Program-made: the position numbers and the translations under genes
The notes under the pieces: model-generated
What the model was told of the DNA's origin: nothing
The model's database searches: none
Seen by the model: the letters and a program-made list of their open reading frames with translations, nothing else
Shown here: positions 9,758-19,350 of the stretch, one piece after another
Layout of the letters: every line of letters begins with the position of its first letter
Position numbering within the stretch: the stretch's first letter is position 1
Origin: Vibrio galatheae
Lineage (GTDB): Bacteria; Pseudomonadota; Gammaproteobacteria; Enterobacterales; Vibrionaceae
Reading direction: 5' to 3'
Assembly (NCBI RefSeq): GCF_000967545.1
Contig: NZ_JXXV01000033.1
Span: 1-64,000 of the forward strand
Length of the DNA: 64,000 nucleotides

Positions 9758-10462
9758 GTGTCTCACATTGAAGCGGATGCGCTGACGGCAGAAGTGGTTG
9801 CCGAATACCTAAGTGATAATCCGGATTTTTTTATCCATCGACGTGATTTAGTTGACCGACTCGCTTTGCCTCACCAAGAGCAGGGCGCGGTGTCATTAGT
9901 TCATGTACAAATGAACCGCCAGCGTCAGAGAATTGAAGAGCTAGAAGAAGAGATCACTGCGTTGATGTCCTTGGCGAAAAGTAACGATCGTACTTTTCAC
10001 GAGTTTATGCAGTTGCAAGAGCAGATTCTTAAGTGTGATTCTCTGCTGTCAGTGATCAAGGCAATAGAAGAGATGGCCAAATCACTCGACCTCATTGCGT
10101 ATGTACGTTTGTTGGACAATGAGTCAAGCTACTATGCACTCAGCAAAGACAACTACCAGCGTTTTGCGACCAATCACTTAAATGGCAAAGGGGCCTATTT
10201 AGGGCGGATGCGTAAAGTCGATCGTGAACTTCTGTTCGGTGACCATTCACGTGCGCCAGAAATGGGCTCTTATGTTGTGTTGCCTTTGCACAAGACATCT
10301 CTGCAAGGTGTATTGGTTTTTTCCAGCAGCGATGGTGGACATTTCCAACCCCATATGGACACCTTATTCTTACGCCATTTAGCGCTTGTTCTTTCCCATC
10401 TTATTGAAAACCTCCCTTGGCAGAACGACGACCATGAGCGAATCAGTAACACCTCTGCCTAA
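9758..10462 (+). CDS. DUF484 family protein
   Basis: This 234-residue cytosolic protein has an N-terminal helical segment ([17 protein letters not shown]), a coiled coil (about residues 45-75) and a GAF-like C-terminal domain. It belongs to DUF484, always found between dapF and xerC in this lineage. Function is unknown; a link to XerC or envelope metabolism is only contextual. The GTG start at 9758 follows the AAGGAACTG ribosome site. Its last 29 bases overlap the start of xerC. Confidence 0.88.
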   Translation: MSHIEADALTAEVVAEYLSDNPDFFIHRRDLVDRLALPHQEQGAVSLVHVQMNRQRQRIEELEEEITALMSLAKSNDRTFHEFMQLQEQILKCDSLLSVIKAIEEMAKSLDLIAYVRLLDNESSYYALSKDNYQRFATNHLNGKGAYLGRMRKVDRELLFGDHSRAPEMGSYVVLPLHKTSLQGVLVFSSSDGGHFQPHMDTLFLRHLALVLSHLIENLPWQNDDHERISNTSA

Positions 10463-11363
10463 TGGTCTGCAACGACCCCTTGAACGTTTCTACGAATATC
10501 TGCGTAGCGAAAAGGGGTTGAGCTTACATACTCAGCGTAATTATAAACAGCAGCTTGAAACCATGGCTCAGCACCTGGCTCATCTTGGACTCACAGAGTG
10601 GCAGCAAGTGGATGCGGGTTGGGTGCGACAGCTCGCCAGTAAAGGGATGCGTGAAGGGATGAAGGCCAGTAGCTTAGCGACACGACTCTCTTCTTTGCGC
10701 AGCTTTTTTGATTTTCTCATCCTACGCGGCGAAATGACGGCCAACCCTGCCAAAGGTGTTTCTGCGCCGCGTAAAAAGCGCCCGTTGCCTAAAAATCTTG
10801 ATGTGGATGAAGTAGGCCAACTACTTGATGTCAATGAAGATGACCCACTAGCGGTGCGTGATCGCGCCATGATGGAATTGATGTATGGCGCAGGTTTGCG
10901 TTTAGCTGAGCTGGTGAGCGTCAATATCAAAGATGTTAGCTTGTCGGCGGGCGAGTTGCGCGTAGTGGGTAAAGGGGACAAAGAGCGTAAAGTACCATTT
11001 GCGGGTTTGGCGGTGGAATGGGTGACCAAGTGGCTGAAGGTGAGAGCGAGTCTCGCCAACAGTGATGAGGCGGCGCTGTTTGTTTCTAAGCTAGGGGTAA
11101 GAATTTCGCACCGTAATGTACAAAAACGTATGGCAGAGTGGGGACAAAAACAAGCTGTTGCTAGCCATATTAGCCCGCATAAATTACGCCACTCGTTTGC
11201 CACACATATGCTAGAGTCGAGTAATAACTTACGTGCGGTCCAAGAACTGCTGGGACATGAGAATATCTCAACCACGCAAATCTATACTCATTTGGATTTC
11301 CAGCACCTTGCCGACGTGTATGACCAAGCACATCCGCGAGCGAGAAAGAAGGAAAGAGACTGA
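10434..11363 (+). CDS. xerC: Site-specific tyrosine recombinase XerC
   Basis: With XerD, XerC resolves chromosome dimers at dif. The chosen ATG gives 309 residues and the start [10 protein letters not shown]; the frame is open to 10386, but the extra residues are not XerC-like. An N-terminal core-binding SAM-like domain (about 10-105) precedes the catalytic domain. Catalytic residues are Arg156 (GAGLRLAEL), Lys180, His249 and Arg252 (HKLRHSF), His275 (LGHENIST) and the nucleophile Tyr284 (IYTHLDF). It overlaps the DUF484 gene upstream and shares TGATG with yigB downstream. Confidence 0.97.
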   Translation: MSESVTPLPNGLQRPLERFYEYLRSEKGLSLHTQRNYKQQLETMAQHLAHLGLTEWQQVDAGWVRQLASKGMREGMKASSLATRLSSLRSFFDFLILRGEMTANPAKGVSAPRKKRPLPKNLDVDEVGQLLDVNEDDPLAVRDRAMMELMYGAGLRLAELVSVNIKDVSLSAGELRVVGKGDKERKVPFAGLAVEWVTKWLKVRASLANSDEAALFVSKLGVRISHRNVQKRMAEWGQKQAVASHISPHKLRHSFATHMLESSNNLRAVQELLGHENISTTQIYTHLDFQHLADVYDQAHPRARKKERD

Positions 11364-12085
11364 TGCAGTTTTTTCGCCATTTGCAGCCGATTCACGCGAT
11401 GACTTTTGATCTCGATGATACGCTATACGACAATCGACCTGTTATTCGACATGTCGAAGCGCAAATGGTGGCTTGGTTGCACAAGCATCATCCCATCTCT
11501 GCCAGTCAAACGCTGCGCTGGTGGTACGATTTAAAGCGATCGTTGGCCCAAGAGGATACTTGGCTGCTTAATGATGTCACTTTGTGGCGTTTTAAACAGA
11601 TCGAAAAGGGGTTGTACCTTCTCGGCTATCAGCCACAGCAGGCTGCTCAGGCCGCAGAGGATGCAATCGATCAAGTGTTGCGTTTGCGCAGCGACTTCAC
11701 CGTGCCAGCCGAATCGCATCAAGTACTGACTGAGTTAGCAAAGCGTTTACCCTTGGTCGCGATTACCAATGGTAACGTAGATGTGGAAAAAATCGGTTTA
11801 GGGGAGTATTTCTCTCTAGTGCTAAAAGCTGGCCCCGATGGCTATGCCAAACCTCATCGACAAATGTTTAGTAAAGCTCAAAGTTATCTCTCTGTTGCTG
11901 CCGAGAATATCCTTCATGTTGGCGATCATCTGATTTCTGATGTGCAAGGGGCAAAACTGAGCGGTTATCAGGCTTGCTGGTTTAACGATCAGAATATCAA
12001 TCTGTTTGATGTCAGTAAGGCTCGAACTCTGCCAGATGTCGAAGTGAATCGTTTGCATGACCTGTTGCGACTGAGTGAGAGCTAA
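11363..12085 (+). CDS. yigB: HAD-family phosphatase YigB
   Basis: YigB is a HAD subfamily IA phosphatase that in E. coli acts on FMN and on 5-amino-6-(5-phospho-ribitylamino)uracil of the riboflavin pathway. Motif I is FDLDDTLYDN with the nucleophile Asp and the acid/base Asp two residues on; motif II is ITNGN; the later Lys and GDHLISDVQGA supply motifs III and IV. The 240-residue length is usual. It starts inside the xerC stop (TGATG) and ends the dapF-xerC-yigB run. Confidence 0.93.
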   Translation: MQFFRHLQPIHAMTFDLDDTLYDNRPVIRHVEAQMVAWLHKHHPISASQTLRWWYDLKRSLAQEDTWLLNDVTLWRFKQIEKGLYLLGYQPQQAAQAAEDAIDQVLRLRSDFTVPAESHQVLTELAKRLPLVAITNGNVDVEKIGLGEYFSLVLKAGPDGYAKPHRQMFSKAQSYLSVAAENILHVGDHLISDVQGAKLSGYQACWFNDQNINLFDVSKARTLPDVEVNRLHDLLRLSES

Positions 12086-12178
12086 ATAACATCTGCTCAA
12101 CACAAGGCTTTTCATATTGATTGAGTTGAATTACGGTAGTAGCAAATATAAATTCAAACAATAAGTCTAGGCTTTTGA

Positions 12179-14653
12179 ATGCGCACATACTCAGCGTTGA
12201 TTACCGACCATCAACAACTCATGGCGCATCTAAGGGATATTCCGACCAAGAACTACTCTTCATGTCTTGTTCAGCTTCTGTCTACTGATCCAGAATCGGT
12301 CGTATGTGATTATGCGACCCAAATTCTCGAACATATTCCTGGGTGCCATATCATTGGTCACAGTACACGTCACACTATTTATGATGGTCAGATTGTTCAT
12401 CATGGTAGTTTGGTGACCATCTCCTGTTTTGAGCATACCGCGATTACTTCGTCTTGCGTGGCGGTTACCGATAGTCCGCGGAGTGATGCAAGACAGGTTG
12501 CCGATGAATTGGCACTGGCGCGTGCGACTAAATCCATCATCTCTTTTTCACACCACATTCGCAGTCTTGATTGTAATCTCTACCAGGCGTTAGGCGAACT
12601 TAGTGATATACCAGTTAGTGGAGGAGCTGCGGCGACCGTCGAAGGAAGAGATGCTTGGGTGTTGCTTGGTAATCAAACTCTGCAAGACAAATCGGTTTCG
12701 GTGGCTCTACATGGTGAAGAGCTACAAGTTTGGCGTAATTCATTTTCTGAATGGACACCTATTGGCGGTCTTCTTCGCGTCACCGATGCCGATGGAGCGC
12801 GGTTACGCTCACTAGATTACCAATCTGCCTACGACTTATATCAAACCCGATTGTCTGCTGGAAAAACGCTGACACTTGATCAACTGCTGAGCTTTCCGCT
12901 CAAAAATAGTTCCGGTGTTGTCAGTTGTCCACGGGTGTTGCACCCCGATGGCAGCATTGAGTTTGAGCACCCTTTTCAGATTGGCGATGAAGTGCGGATC
13001 TGTTACAACCATCCATCGTTGACGCTAGAGCAGGTACGTCACGATGTGACCGGTTTGGCTCAGCATAACCCCGAGTCGATATTTATCTACAATTGCGAAT
13101 CTCGCTTAGAGTTTATCGAAGGCGTGAACGAAATAGAGCTGTTTGATGAGTTTGACAGTTGTTGTGGTTCCTACTGTTTTGGTGAACTCTATCGCGGTGA
13201 CAGACAACAAGCGTTGCACCACAGTATGACTTATGTGGCTTACAGTGAAGACTCATCCCGCCAACCGATTCGTTTAAGTGAAAAAGCCGAGTTTCCCGTC
13301 TCTCCTTTGTTCCATTTAATTAGCTATACCATAGATAACTTAAATGAAACCCAACGAGGGATGGAACAGAAGTTGGCTCAGCAGACAGAAAAAATGATCA
13401 ATAGCTACCGTGTTGATAAGCACACTGGGCTGAAGAATCGTATTGCACTGCAAGAGCGACTCAAAACAATCAAAGTTGATGAACATGTGGTGACATTGAA
13501 GTTGTCTAATTTTCATCAAATTAATGAGAAATATGGCTATCAAGTGGCCGACGAGTTGATCCGAGATATTAGCGATTACTTAGTCCATCACTTCGTAGAG
13601 TTGCGCTGGGTCTCTCAAACTGAACCCTTGTACTATATCAGCACTGCTGAATGGGCTTTCGTCTTCTGCTCTGAGCTACCAAGTCATACTATTCAGCAAG
13701 AATTGTCGCAACTTTCTGACACTATCGAGCACATCAACTTTGAGCCTTATGGACTGCCAGAAGTGGACTATCTCTCGGTTTCCATTTGTGGTGGGATTGC
13801 CAGTCAAAGGGATTTCTCTCAAGTTTCAGGGGATGAGCTGTTACTTAAGTCAATTGATGCTCGTCGCATTGGCAAGGCGCGTAATACCCATTTGTTCAAT
13901 GCAAAAGATTGCGCGGTAAGTGCGATTGAGCAACAAGATAAGTTGGACTTAATGGGGATTGTCAGCCGGGCAATTCTCAATAAGCGGATTATTACTTATA
14001 GCCAACCGATTTTTGCAGCGCACACTCGTGAACAAGTCTCACAGGAGTGCTTGGTACGCATTGAAGACGAAGGTGAAATCATTTCGCCGGGACGCTTCTT
14101 ACCCATCATTGAAGGGACACATCTTTATACGCGTTTAAGTCGTCATATGTTTGAGTCAACCATCGGCTATATGTCTGACAAGCAAGCGCCTTTTTCAATC
14201 AACCTCTCTCCTCAGGATATGCTCAGTGATAAAACGCTTTATCTGCTAGAGCAGGCCGTGGCGAAAATGAATGACCCGTTTCGTTTGGGCATTGAGGTGT
14301 TGGAATCAGAACGCCTTAAGGATTTTGGTCGTATGGCTGAAATTTGCCGCCATTTTAAACAAATGGGAGTGCGGCTTCTGGTCGATGATTTTGGTTCGGG
14401 CTATTCCAACATTGATGAAATCATCCGCTTAGAGCCAGATGTGATTAAGCTCGATGGGAGTTTGATTAAAACCATCGATAGAGATCCTAAGCAGCGTCAG
14501 ATTACCGGGCAGCTAGTTAAGCTGTGTCAGGTTTTAAATGCCAAAACGGTCGCCGAGTTTGTCCACAACCAAGAAGTATGCAATATCGCAGAAAGCTTAG
14601 GTATCGACTACCTGCAGGGCTTTTATCTGGCAGAGCCTAGCCGACTGTTTTAG
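12179..14653 (+). CDS. FIST sensor - degenerate GGDEF - EAL protein
   Basis: This 824-residue protein has an N-terminal FIST ligand-sensing region (about 25-380), a coiled linker (about 385-410), a GGDEF-like domain (about 415-570) and an EAL domain (about 585-824). The GGDEF signature is replaced by AEWAF, so diguanylate cyclase activity is unlikely. The EAL domain keeps its metal and substrate residues: ECLVRI in the EAL position, INLSPQ, IEVLES, LVDDFGSGYSN, VIKLDG, VAEF and LQGFYLAEP. It is therefore probably a c-di-GMP phosphodiesterase controlled by a small molecule sensed by FIST. No membrane segment is seen. Its 3' end overlaps the convergent DTW gene by 17 bases. Confidence 0.9.
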   Translation: MRTYSALITDHQQLMAHLRDIPTKNYSSCLVQLLSTDPESVVCDYATQILEHIPGCHIIGHSTRHTIYDGQIVHHGSLVTISCFEHTAITSSCVAVTDSPRSDARQVADELALARATKSIISFSHHIRSLDCNLYQALGELSDIPVSGGAAATVEGRDAWVLLGNQTLQDKSVSVALHGEELQVWRNSFSEWTPIGGLLRVTDADGARLRSLDYQSAYDLYQTRLSAGKTLTLDQLLSFPLKNSSGVVSCPRVLHPDGSIEFEHPFQIGDEVRICYNHPSLTLEQVRHDVTGLAQHNPESIFIYNCESRLEFIEGVNEIELFDEFDSCCGSYCFGELYRGDRQQALHHSMTYVAYSEDSSRQPIRLSEKAEFPVSPLFHLISYTIDNLNETQRGMEQKLAQQTEKMINSYRVDKHTGLKNRIALQERLKTIKVDEHVVTLKLSNFHQINEKYGYQVADELIRDISDYLVHHFVELRWVSQTEPLYYISTAEWAFVFCSELPSHTIQQELSQLSDTIEHINFEPYGLPEVDYLSVSICGGIASQRDFSQVSGDELLLKSIDARRIGKARNTHLFNAKDCAVSAIEQQDKLDLMGIVSRAILNKRIITYSQPIFAAHTREQVSQECLVRIEDEGEIISPGRFLPIIEGTHLYTRLSRHMFESTIGYMSDKQAPFSINLSPQDMLSDKTLYLLEQAVAKMNDPFRLGIEVLESERLKDFGRMAEICRHFKQMGVRLLVDDFGSGYSNIDEIIRLEPDVIKLDGSLIKTIDRDPKQRQITGQLVKLCQVLNAKTVAEFVHNQEVCNIAESLGIDYLQGFYLAEPSRLF

Positions 14654-15266
14654 CGCTGAGCACATGACCACTCTTGTCTGCTTTAAAGGCTTGCATGTAG
14701 TGGTCAAAAAAGTCCAGCAGTTGATTCGCTTGCTGCGCTTGTCCTGCCTGCTTAAGTATTTCACACCCTACTTCTAAAGTGCACAGGTGGCCTTGCTCTT
14801 GATTGCGCCGTAGTTGATAACGCGACTCGTGACTGGGGGTAATGTGGGCTAAGGGTAGCTCGCTCAGCCAGGCACTCTTGCGTAGCATCTTTTTTGCTTC
14901 TTGCCAGGTACCATCCAAAATGATGAATAAGGGGATGGTTTGCGCCTGTGTTGTCGTTTGGACGACTTGCTCAACAGGGATGCTCACGTCGCTTGGAAAC
15001 AGTAAATATGGCTGGTAGTGCTCACTGTTCAGCATGGTTAGTAATGATTGACAAGGTTGCGTGCGCTGCCAAACATGCACCGACGTGGAAGCCAAGCTTT
15101 TGTTGAGCCATTGACCAGTATTGGTCTCACGGGTTAACTCATTTTCATGGGTTAGCAGTGCGAGGTGAAATGGAGCGTCGATACTTGGCAGTCTATCACA
15201 CACGCACTGATACTGCAGTTGGCATTGAGGGCAGCGTTTGCCCTCAATAGTGGCAGCATGACTCAC
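14637..15266 (-). CDS. DTW-domain tRNA-uridine aminocarboxypropyltransferase
   Basis: The DTW signature is present as LDGTWQEAKKM, and an N-terminal zinc-type cluster is seen in RCPQCQLQYQCVCDRL. Enzymes of this family (TapT/YfiP in E. coli) transfer the aminocarboxypropyl group of S-adenosylmethionine to tRNA uridine to make acp3U. At 209 residues it is somewhat shorter than E. coli TapT, so it may be a separate subgroup with another target uridine. Its ATG overlaps the stop of the upstream lipoprotein gene by 4 bases, which implies co-transcription. Confidence 0.85.
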   Translation of the reverse strand: MSHAATIEGKRCPQCQLQYQCVCDRLPSIDAPFHLALLTHENELTRETNTGQWLNKSLASTSVHVWQRTQPCQSLLTMLNSEHYQPYLLFPSDVSIPVEQVVQTTTQAQTIPLFIILDGTWQEAKKMLRKSAWLSELPLAHITPSHESRYQLRRNQEQGHLCTLEVGCEILKQAGQAQQANQLLDFFDHYMQAFKADKSGHVLSAKTVG

Positions 15267-16783
15267 AGGGTGACACCTCGCTGCTGGGGTGTTTGCCCGT
15301 CAGAAAATAGCTGTATTGGGCTGATTTGGTCATAATCGGCTACGGGAGCTGTGCTTGGATTGAGTGGATAGCGGTCACCTTGATAGCGCAAGACATGCTG
15401 GTTGGGCACGGCTCCGCCACCACTGACAAAAAAGACTAAGTCATGCCAGCCATTACTGTGCTGCAAACCGAGATTGATCGGCGTCCTTACCTGAGTTACG
15501 CGGCTATTGAAGTGCCACTGCTGCTGGACGTTTTCAAAAATAAGCAGGGTACAACCTCCCGAGCCACACCAATCTAATTGGACGAGCAGTTCCTTATTGC
15601 CATCACCATTTAAGTCGTAAGCTAGCCAACGATAGCGTGTTCCTGTTGGATCGGTATTGACGGATTTCAAGTAACTACGAATGGCTTTATCGACCTGTGG
15701 ATTAAACTCTGCGCTAGAGAGAATGGCCTGTGGTGTTGATTGCTCGCCAGCTTTTTCTGCGCTCGGCTCAGATTTAAACAGGGTTAGCCCACCATCTGCG
15801 ATAGGGTAGATGAGGTTACCTACCTTCTCTTGATTTGCGCTGAGTTGCTTGCCATCACGGGTGAAAATACGCTGTGAAAGTAATGGTTGCTGCTGATGAT
15901 GCGTCATGACGACTTGAATCTGATTTGGGTTAAGTTGCTGCCAGAAACCACTTTCAACCGAGTCAGACTCACCAGTGCTATATCCGTACCTGGTAATAGC
16001 AGAATGATCTGGGAAGACTTTTAAAGTAACGCTAAAGTTACTCGATTTGGTCGAGGATGCGCGATATTCGCCAACCCAACTTTGGGTCGCATCTTGATTG
16101 GATAAGGTTGCGCAACCTTTATAGCGAGTATCATCTAGGTTGAGTGTGGCACTCCAGCCATACAGAGAGTCACTCATACCGTCGACACAGCTATTTTGCT
16201 TAAGTTCGAGTGAACCTCTTTCAAATTGGTAGCGACGACGATCAGGTTCAATACGGCTAGACGTTAACGCGAGTGATTGCTGTTCGTTTCCCGGTGTTTG
16301 GAATATCAACTGGTTGTTTGCGAAGCTAACCGACCATGACGGCTCGTTACCAAAAGCGGTTGTCGGTTTAGCTGCTTGGTTACAACGTTTTGGATTTTCT
16401 GCGCTGAGGATATTGACCGATTCAACCACAAAGCGAGCGCTGTAATCCGAGACAAAACCATCTGTTTGCCCAGTCGTAAGATGGCCTACCACCTCGCCAT
16501 ATAGTGGAGCATAGGGGCTGCGTACCAATGTCAGTGCTTGTTGGAACTTGTCGTCAGAGAGATCGAGCCAATACTGCTGCTGACTACCACAAGGGGTAAT
16601 GGAGCGTACTTCATGACCAAGTACTACTTCGCCGCGCATGATAAATGTCGGCACTTTAACTGTGTCAGGTTTATCTAGGCTTGCGTTTGCGACGGCCTGA
16701 GACGAAGAAACATCGTTAGACGTTGAGCAGGCTTGTAGAGCGAGTAAAGTGAGCACAACCACTGGGTTTTGGAGCGCCTTCAT
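15263..16783 (-). CDS. Outer-membrane-type lipoprotein, COG3650/NlpE-like
   Basis: The N-terminus MKALQNPVVVLTLLALQACS is a lipoprotein signal with Cys19 as the lipidated residue. The mature part has a beta-rich domain with FGNEPSWSVSF (COG3650-type), an NlpE-like segment around GYSTGESDSVESGFW, and a C-terminal region with a calcium-loop-like repeat (DLNGDGNKELLV) and a Cys pair in DWCGSGGCTLL. The function is unknown; envelope-stress sensing by analogy with NlpE is only a guess. It starts divergently from the EVE gene and is coupled to the DTW gene. Confidence 0.8.
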   Translation of the reverse strand: MKALQNPVVVLTLLALQACSTSNDVSSSQAVANASLDKPDTVKVPTFIMRGEVVLGHEVRSITPCGSQQQYWLDLSDDKFQQALTLVRSPYAPLYGEVVGHLTTGQTDGFVSDYSARFVVESVNILSAENPKRCNQAAKPTTAFGNEPSWSVSFANNQLIFQTPGNEQQSLALTSSRIEPDRRRYQFERGSLELKQNSCVDGMSDSLYGWSATLNLDDTRYKGCATLSNQDATQSWVGEYRASSTKSSNFSVTLKVFPDHSAITRYGYSTGESDSVESGFWQQLNPNQIQVVMTHHQQQPLLSQRIFTRDGKQLSANQEKVGNLIYPIADGGLTLFKSEPSAEKAGEQSTPQAILSSAEFNPQVDKAIRSYLKSVNTDPTGTRYRWLAYDLNGDGNKELLVQLDWCGSGGCTLLIFENVQQQWHFNSRVTQVRTPINLGLQHSNGWHDLVFFVSGGGAVPNQHVLRYQGDRYPLNPSTAPVADYDQISPIQLFSDGQTPQQRGVTL

Positions 16784-16821
16784 GCTATATCTTCCCTATT
16801 AAGAAACTGGCGAGATCTATT

Positions 16822-17292
16822 ATGGCATATTGGCTATTCAAAACTGAACCAGACACTTTTTCTATTGATACGCTGCGAGTGCAAAAAAACTCCTGTTGGG
16901 AGGGCGTACGTAACTATCAAGCACGTAACATGATGCGCGATCAAATCAAAATCGGCGATTTGGTTCTGATCTATCACTCTTCTTGTAAAAAGGTTGGCGT
17001 TGCTGGGATTGCCAAGGTGGTGAAGGAATCTTATCCCGATCATTTCTCTTTTGACCCAGAGAGTGATTACTACGATCCTAAATCGACGCCAGAGAATCCA
17101 CGTTGGTTTATGGTTGATATCGAATTCGTGCGCAAGACCGAACGCTTGATTCCATTGTCGGTGATGAAAGCGATGCCAGAGTTGGAAAATATGCCGTTAG
17201 TCAAAAGAGGCAATCGCTTGTCGATCATGCCCGTGACAGATCAAGAGTGGCAGGCGATTCTAGCCAAAGAGTCACTGACTAGCGTGAACTAA
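16822..17292 (+). CDS. EVE domain-containing protein
   Basis: The 156-residue protein is one EVE (PUA-like) domain, starting MAYWLFKTEPDTFSID, with WEGVRNYQARN and the YHSSCKKVGVAGIA core. Such proteins bind modified nucleobases in DNA or RNA, and some are fused to restriction enzymes. Here the domain stands alone and is of the widespread housekeeping type. A strong bidirectional terminator follows. Confidence 0.93.
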   Translation: MAYWLFKTEPDTFSIDTLRVQKNSCWEGVRNYQARNMMRDQIKIGDLVLIYHSSCKKVGVAGIAKVVKESYPDHFSFDPESDYYDPKSTPENPRWFMVDIEFVRKTERLIPLSVMKAMPELENMPLVKRGNRLSIMPVTDQEWQAILAKESLTSVN

Positions 17293-17303
17293 GATGTTAA
17301 ACC

Positions 17304-17332
17304 AACACAGGCTGCGTAGTGCAGCCTGTGTT
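17304..17332. terminator. Bidirectional terminator, EVE gene / yigL
   Basis: Arms AACACAGGCTGC and GCAGCCTGTGTT form a perfect 12-bp stem with a 5-base loop between two convergent genes. Confidence 0.85.
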
Positions 17333-17342
17333 GTATTGAGTT

Positions 17343-18170
17343 TTAAAACAAGTGGTCATGTAAATAATGAGCCACAGCGTCTTCTGCATTGCTGCCGATG
17401 ACTTCGTTATTCGGCAGTGCCTGTTTTACTTTGTGGTGCGAGGTGCCCATCACTAAGCCTTTGCCCGCCATAGCTAGCATCTCTGCGTCATTCATTCCAT
17501 CACCAAACGCAATACAATTTTCAAGTCCAAGTCCGAGCGACTTAGCTACCGCATCAAGTGCGTGACCTTTCGACACTTCCGCATTCATCACTTCAAGGCA
17601 CCAAGGGGTAGAGAAAGCGATATTGAGCTGATCGCCAAACTGTTCGCGTAGCTGGTTTTCAAACCCAACCAAGTGTTCGTGGTCATGTTCTGGATGAGTA
17701 AAAAAGATTTTCGCTATGCCCTCGTTAGGAGCATTACCAGCTTCGAAACGTTTGTAACTAAACCCAGACTCACTATGGAATTTTGCTAATCTCTCATCAT
17801 CTCTATCTAGAAGCCAATCTTCATCTTGGTACATGTGGATAAAAATAGCCGGATCTTGGCGGATCACATCGATCACAGATTGAACCAATTCTTTTGGCAC
17901 ATTGTTGCTGTACATCAGTTGATCATTTTGGTCATGCACGCGAGCACCGTTTGAGGTGATCATGTAGGCCGGTATACCCGCTATTTCACGAATGCCAGCG
18001 ACATCAACGTGGTGACGACCTGTGGCAAAGATAAAGGTGAATCCTTTTTCGTGCAGCGCTTTGAGCGTTTGTTTAGAAAAGTCACTCAGCTGGTGGTTGG
18101 GCGCGAGTAAAGTGCCATCGAGATCCGAGGCTACAATGTGAAAAGGAGTATCTTTGCTTGTTGTGGTCAT
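17343..18170 (-). CDS. yigL: Cof-type HAD phosphatase YigL
   Basis: YigL is a HAD-IIB sugar-phosphate and pyridoxal-phosphate phosphatase. Motif I is ASDLDGTLLAP, motif II is ITSNGARVHD, and motifs III/IV are KGHALDAVAKSLG and IAFGDGMNDAEML. The whole 275-residue sequence parallels E. coli YigL, and it lies beside pldB and rhtB as in E. coli, which supports the name over other Cof paralogues. The ATG at 18170 has a GAGGGTGAT ribosome site. Confidence 0.92.
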   Translation of the reverse strand: MTTTSKDTPFHIVASDLDGTLLAPNHQLSDFSKQTLKALHEKGFTFIFATGRHHVDVAGIREIAGIPAYMITSNGARVHDQNDQLMYSNNVPKELVQSVIDVIRQDPAIFIHMYQDEDWLLDRDDERLAKFHSESGFSYKRFEAGNAPNEGIAKIFFTHPEHDHEHLVGFENQLREQFGDQLNIAFSTPWCLEVMNAEVSKGHALDAVAKSLGLGLENCIAFGDGMNDAEMLAMAGKGLVMGTSHHKVKQALPNNEVIGSNAEDAVAHYLHDHLF

Positions 18171-18278
18171 ATCACCCTCGTTAGTACAGCGTCAGTTCCC
18201 GATTGGGGTAGAGAGCTTAGTTTACTCGAAGACAAAGGGGAAAAAGAGGGTAAAGATCACCCATCAACATTTCCTGTT

Positions 18279-19265
18279 TTAGAACTGCTGGAAAAAACTC
18301 AGAGTCGAATCAAGTGCTTGGTTTCGATATTCATCTTTCTCAAACAACAATTCGTGCTTCGCGCCGTGGATGATTTTAAAAACACATTCGGCATTGGTGC
18401 GGGCAAGCTTCTTCATTAACTGACCCTGTGCTTGATTAGAGACAATCTGGTCGTTACTGGCTTGCATGACCAGTAAGGGTACCTTTAGCTGCCGTGTCAT
18501 TAAGTAACACTGTTTACAAGACATCAATGCTTGCCACACCCAACGCGTGCTTGCGCCGCCAATTTTTAGTTCTGGCTGGCGCTCATACAGATCGCGAAAC
18601 CAGTGATAGCGAACGCGACTTTGGCTCAGTAGGTTAGTGTCAAACGGCTTTGGATAGTAAGCCACTTGTCCGGGAGCAAAGGTTGGCTGAGGGTAAATAG
18701 CGGTGAGCAATTGGCCTAGTAATGTAGCAATCGGTTTAAGGTGCCAAGGCAAATCTACCCCATACATTGGAGCACTTAAAGCGGCGGCATTAAATGGATG
18801 TGGACAGGTTTGTAGGTAACGCGTGGCAATATTGCCGCCCATTGAGTGTCCGAGCAGATAGCGTTTGTGGTATTTGTCTAGGTTGCAATGAACGACGATC
18901 TTGTCTAAGTCTTTAACATAGTCATCAAACTCTTCGACATAGCCCATTTGCGTGTCTTCAATTAGACGTTGGGACAAACCTTGGCCTCGATGGTCATAGG
19001 AATAGATATCGTAACCTTGTTGAAAAAGGTCGTAAAATAGCTCCTGGTACTTTGCTGTGCACTCGATTCTGCCGTTAACAACAACGATGGCTTTGGTGTG
19101 CTCAGGCGCACACAGCTTGACCCAGTACAAAGACGTTTTGTCGAATGATTTTAGGTAGCCTTCTTCTTTGGTACGCCATAAATTCGCTATAGAGCTAGCG
19201 ATTGCTTGCTCAAAGTTGGACTCTTGAGTATAAGAAGGGGTAATGTTGAGGCTGGAATCATTCAT
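18279..19265 (-). CDS. pldB: Lysophospholipase L2
   Basis: PldB is an alpha/beta hydrolase that removes the acyl chain from lysophospholipids at the inner membrane. The nucleophile Ser lies in LGHSMGGN, the acid in ASNDQIVS and the His in GAKHELLFEKD; GRIECTAKYQELFYDL and YDHRGQGLS complete the family pattern. The frame is open to 19331, but the start at 19265 gives 328 residues and avoids running into the rhtB promoter; neither start has a good ribosome site. It is divergent from rhtB. Confidence 0.9.
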   Translation of the reverse strand: MNDSSLNITPSYTQESNFEQAIASSIANLWRTKEEGYLKSFDKTSLYWVKLCAPEHTKAIVVVNGRIECTAKYQELFYDLFQQGYDIYSYDHRGQGLSQRLIEDTQMGYVEEFDDYVKDLDKIVVHCNLDKYHKRYLLGHSMGGNIATRYLQTCPHPFNAAALSAPMYGVDLPWHLKPIATLLGQLLTAIYPQPTFAPGQVAYYPKPFDTNLLSQSRVRYHWFRDLYERQPELKIGGASTRWVWQALMSCKQCYLMTRQLKVPLLVMQASNDQIVSNQAQGQLMKKLARTNAECVFKIIHGAKHELLFEKDEYRNQALDSTLSFFQQF

Positions 19266-19350
19266 GGGAGTTAAGTGCCTGAGTACGATTTCATTTTTGC
19301 GACAGATTAGATTATGTGGTTGTTGCTGCATTTAGTCGAGAGGAAATACT

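Noticed and set aside
10580..11275. 231-codon minus-strand frame opposite xerC
   Set aside because: Antisense shadow; xerC has all catalytic residues and conserved context.
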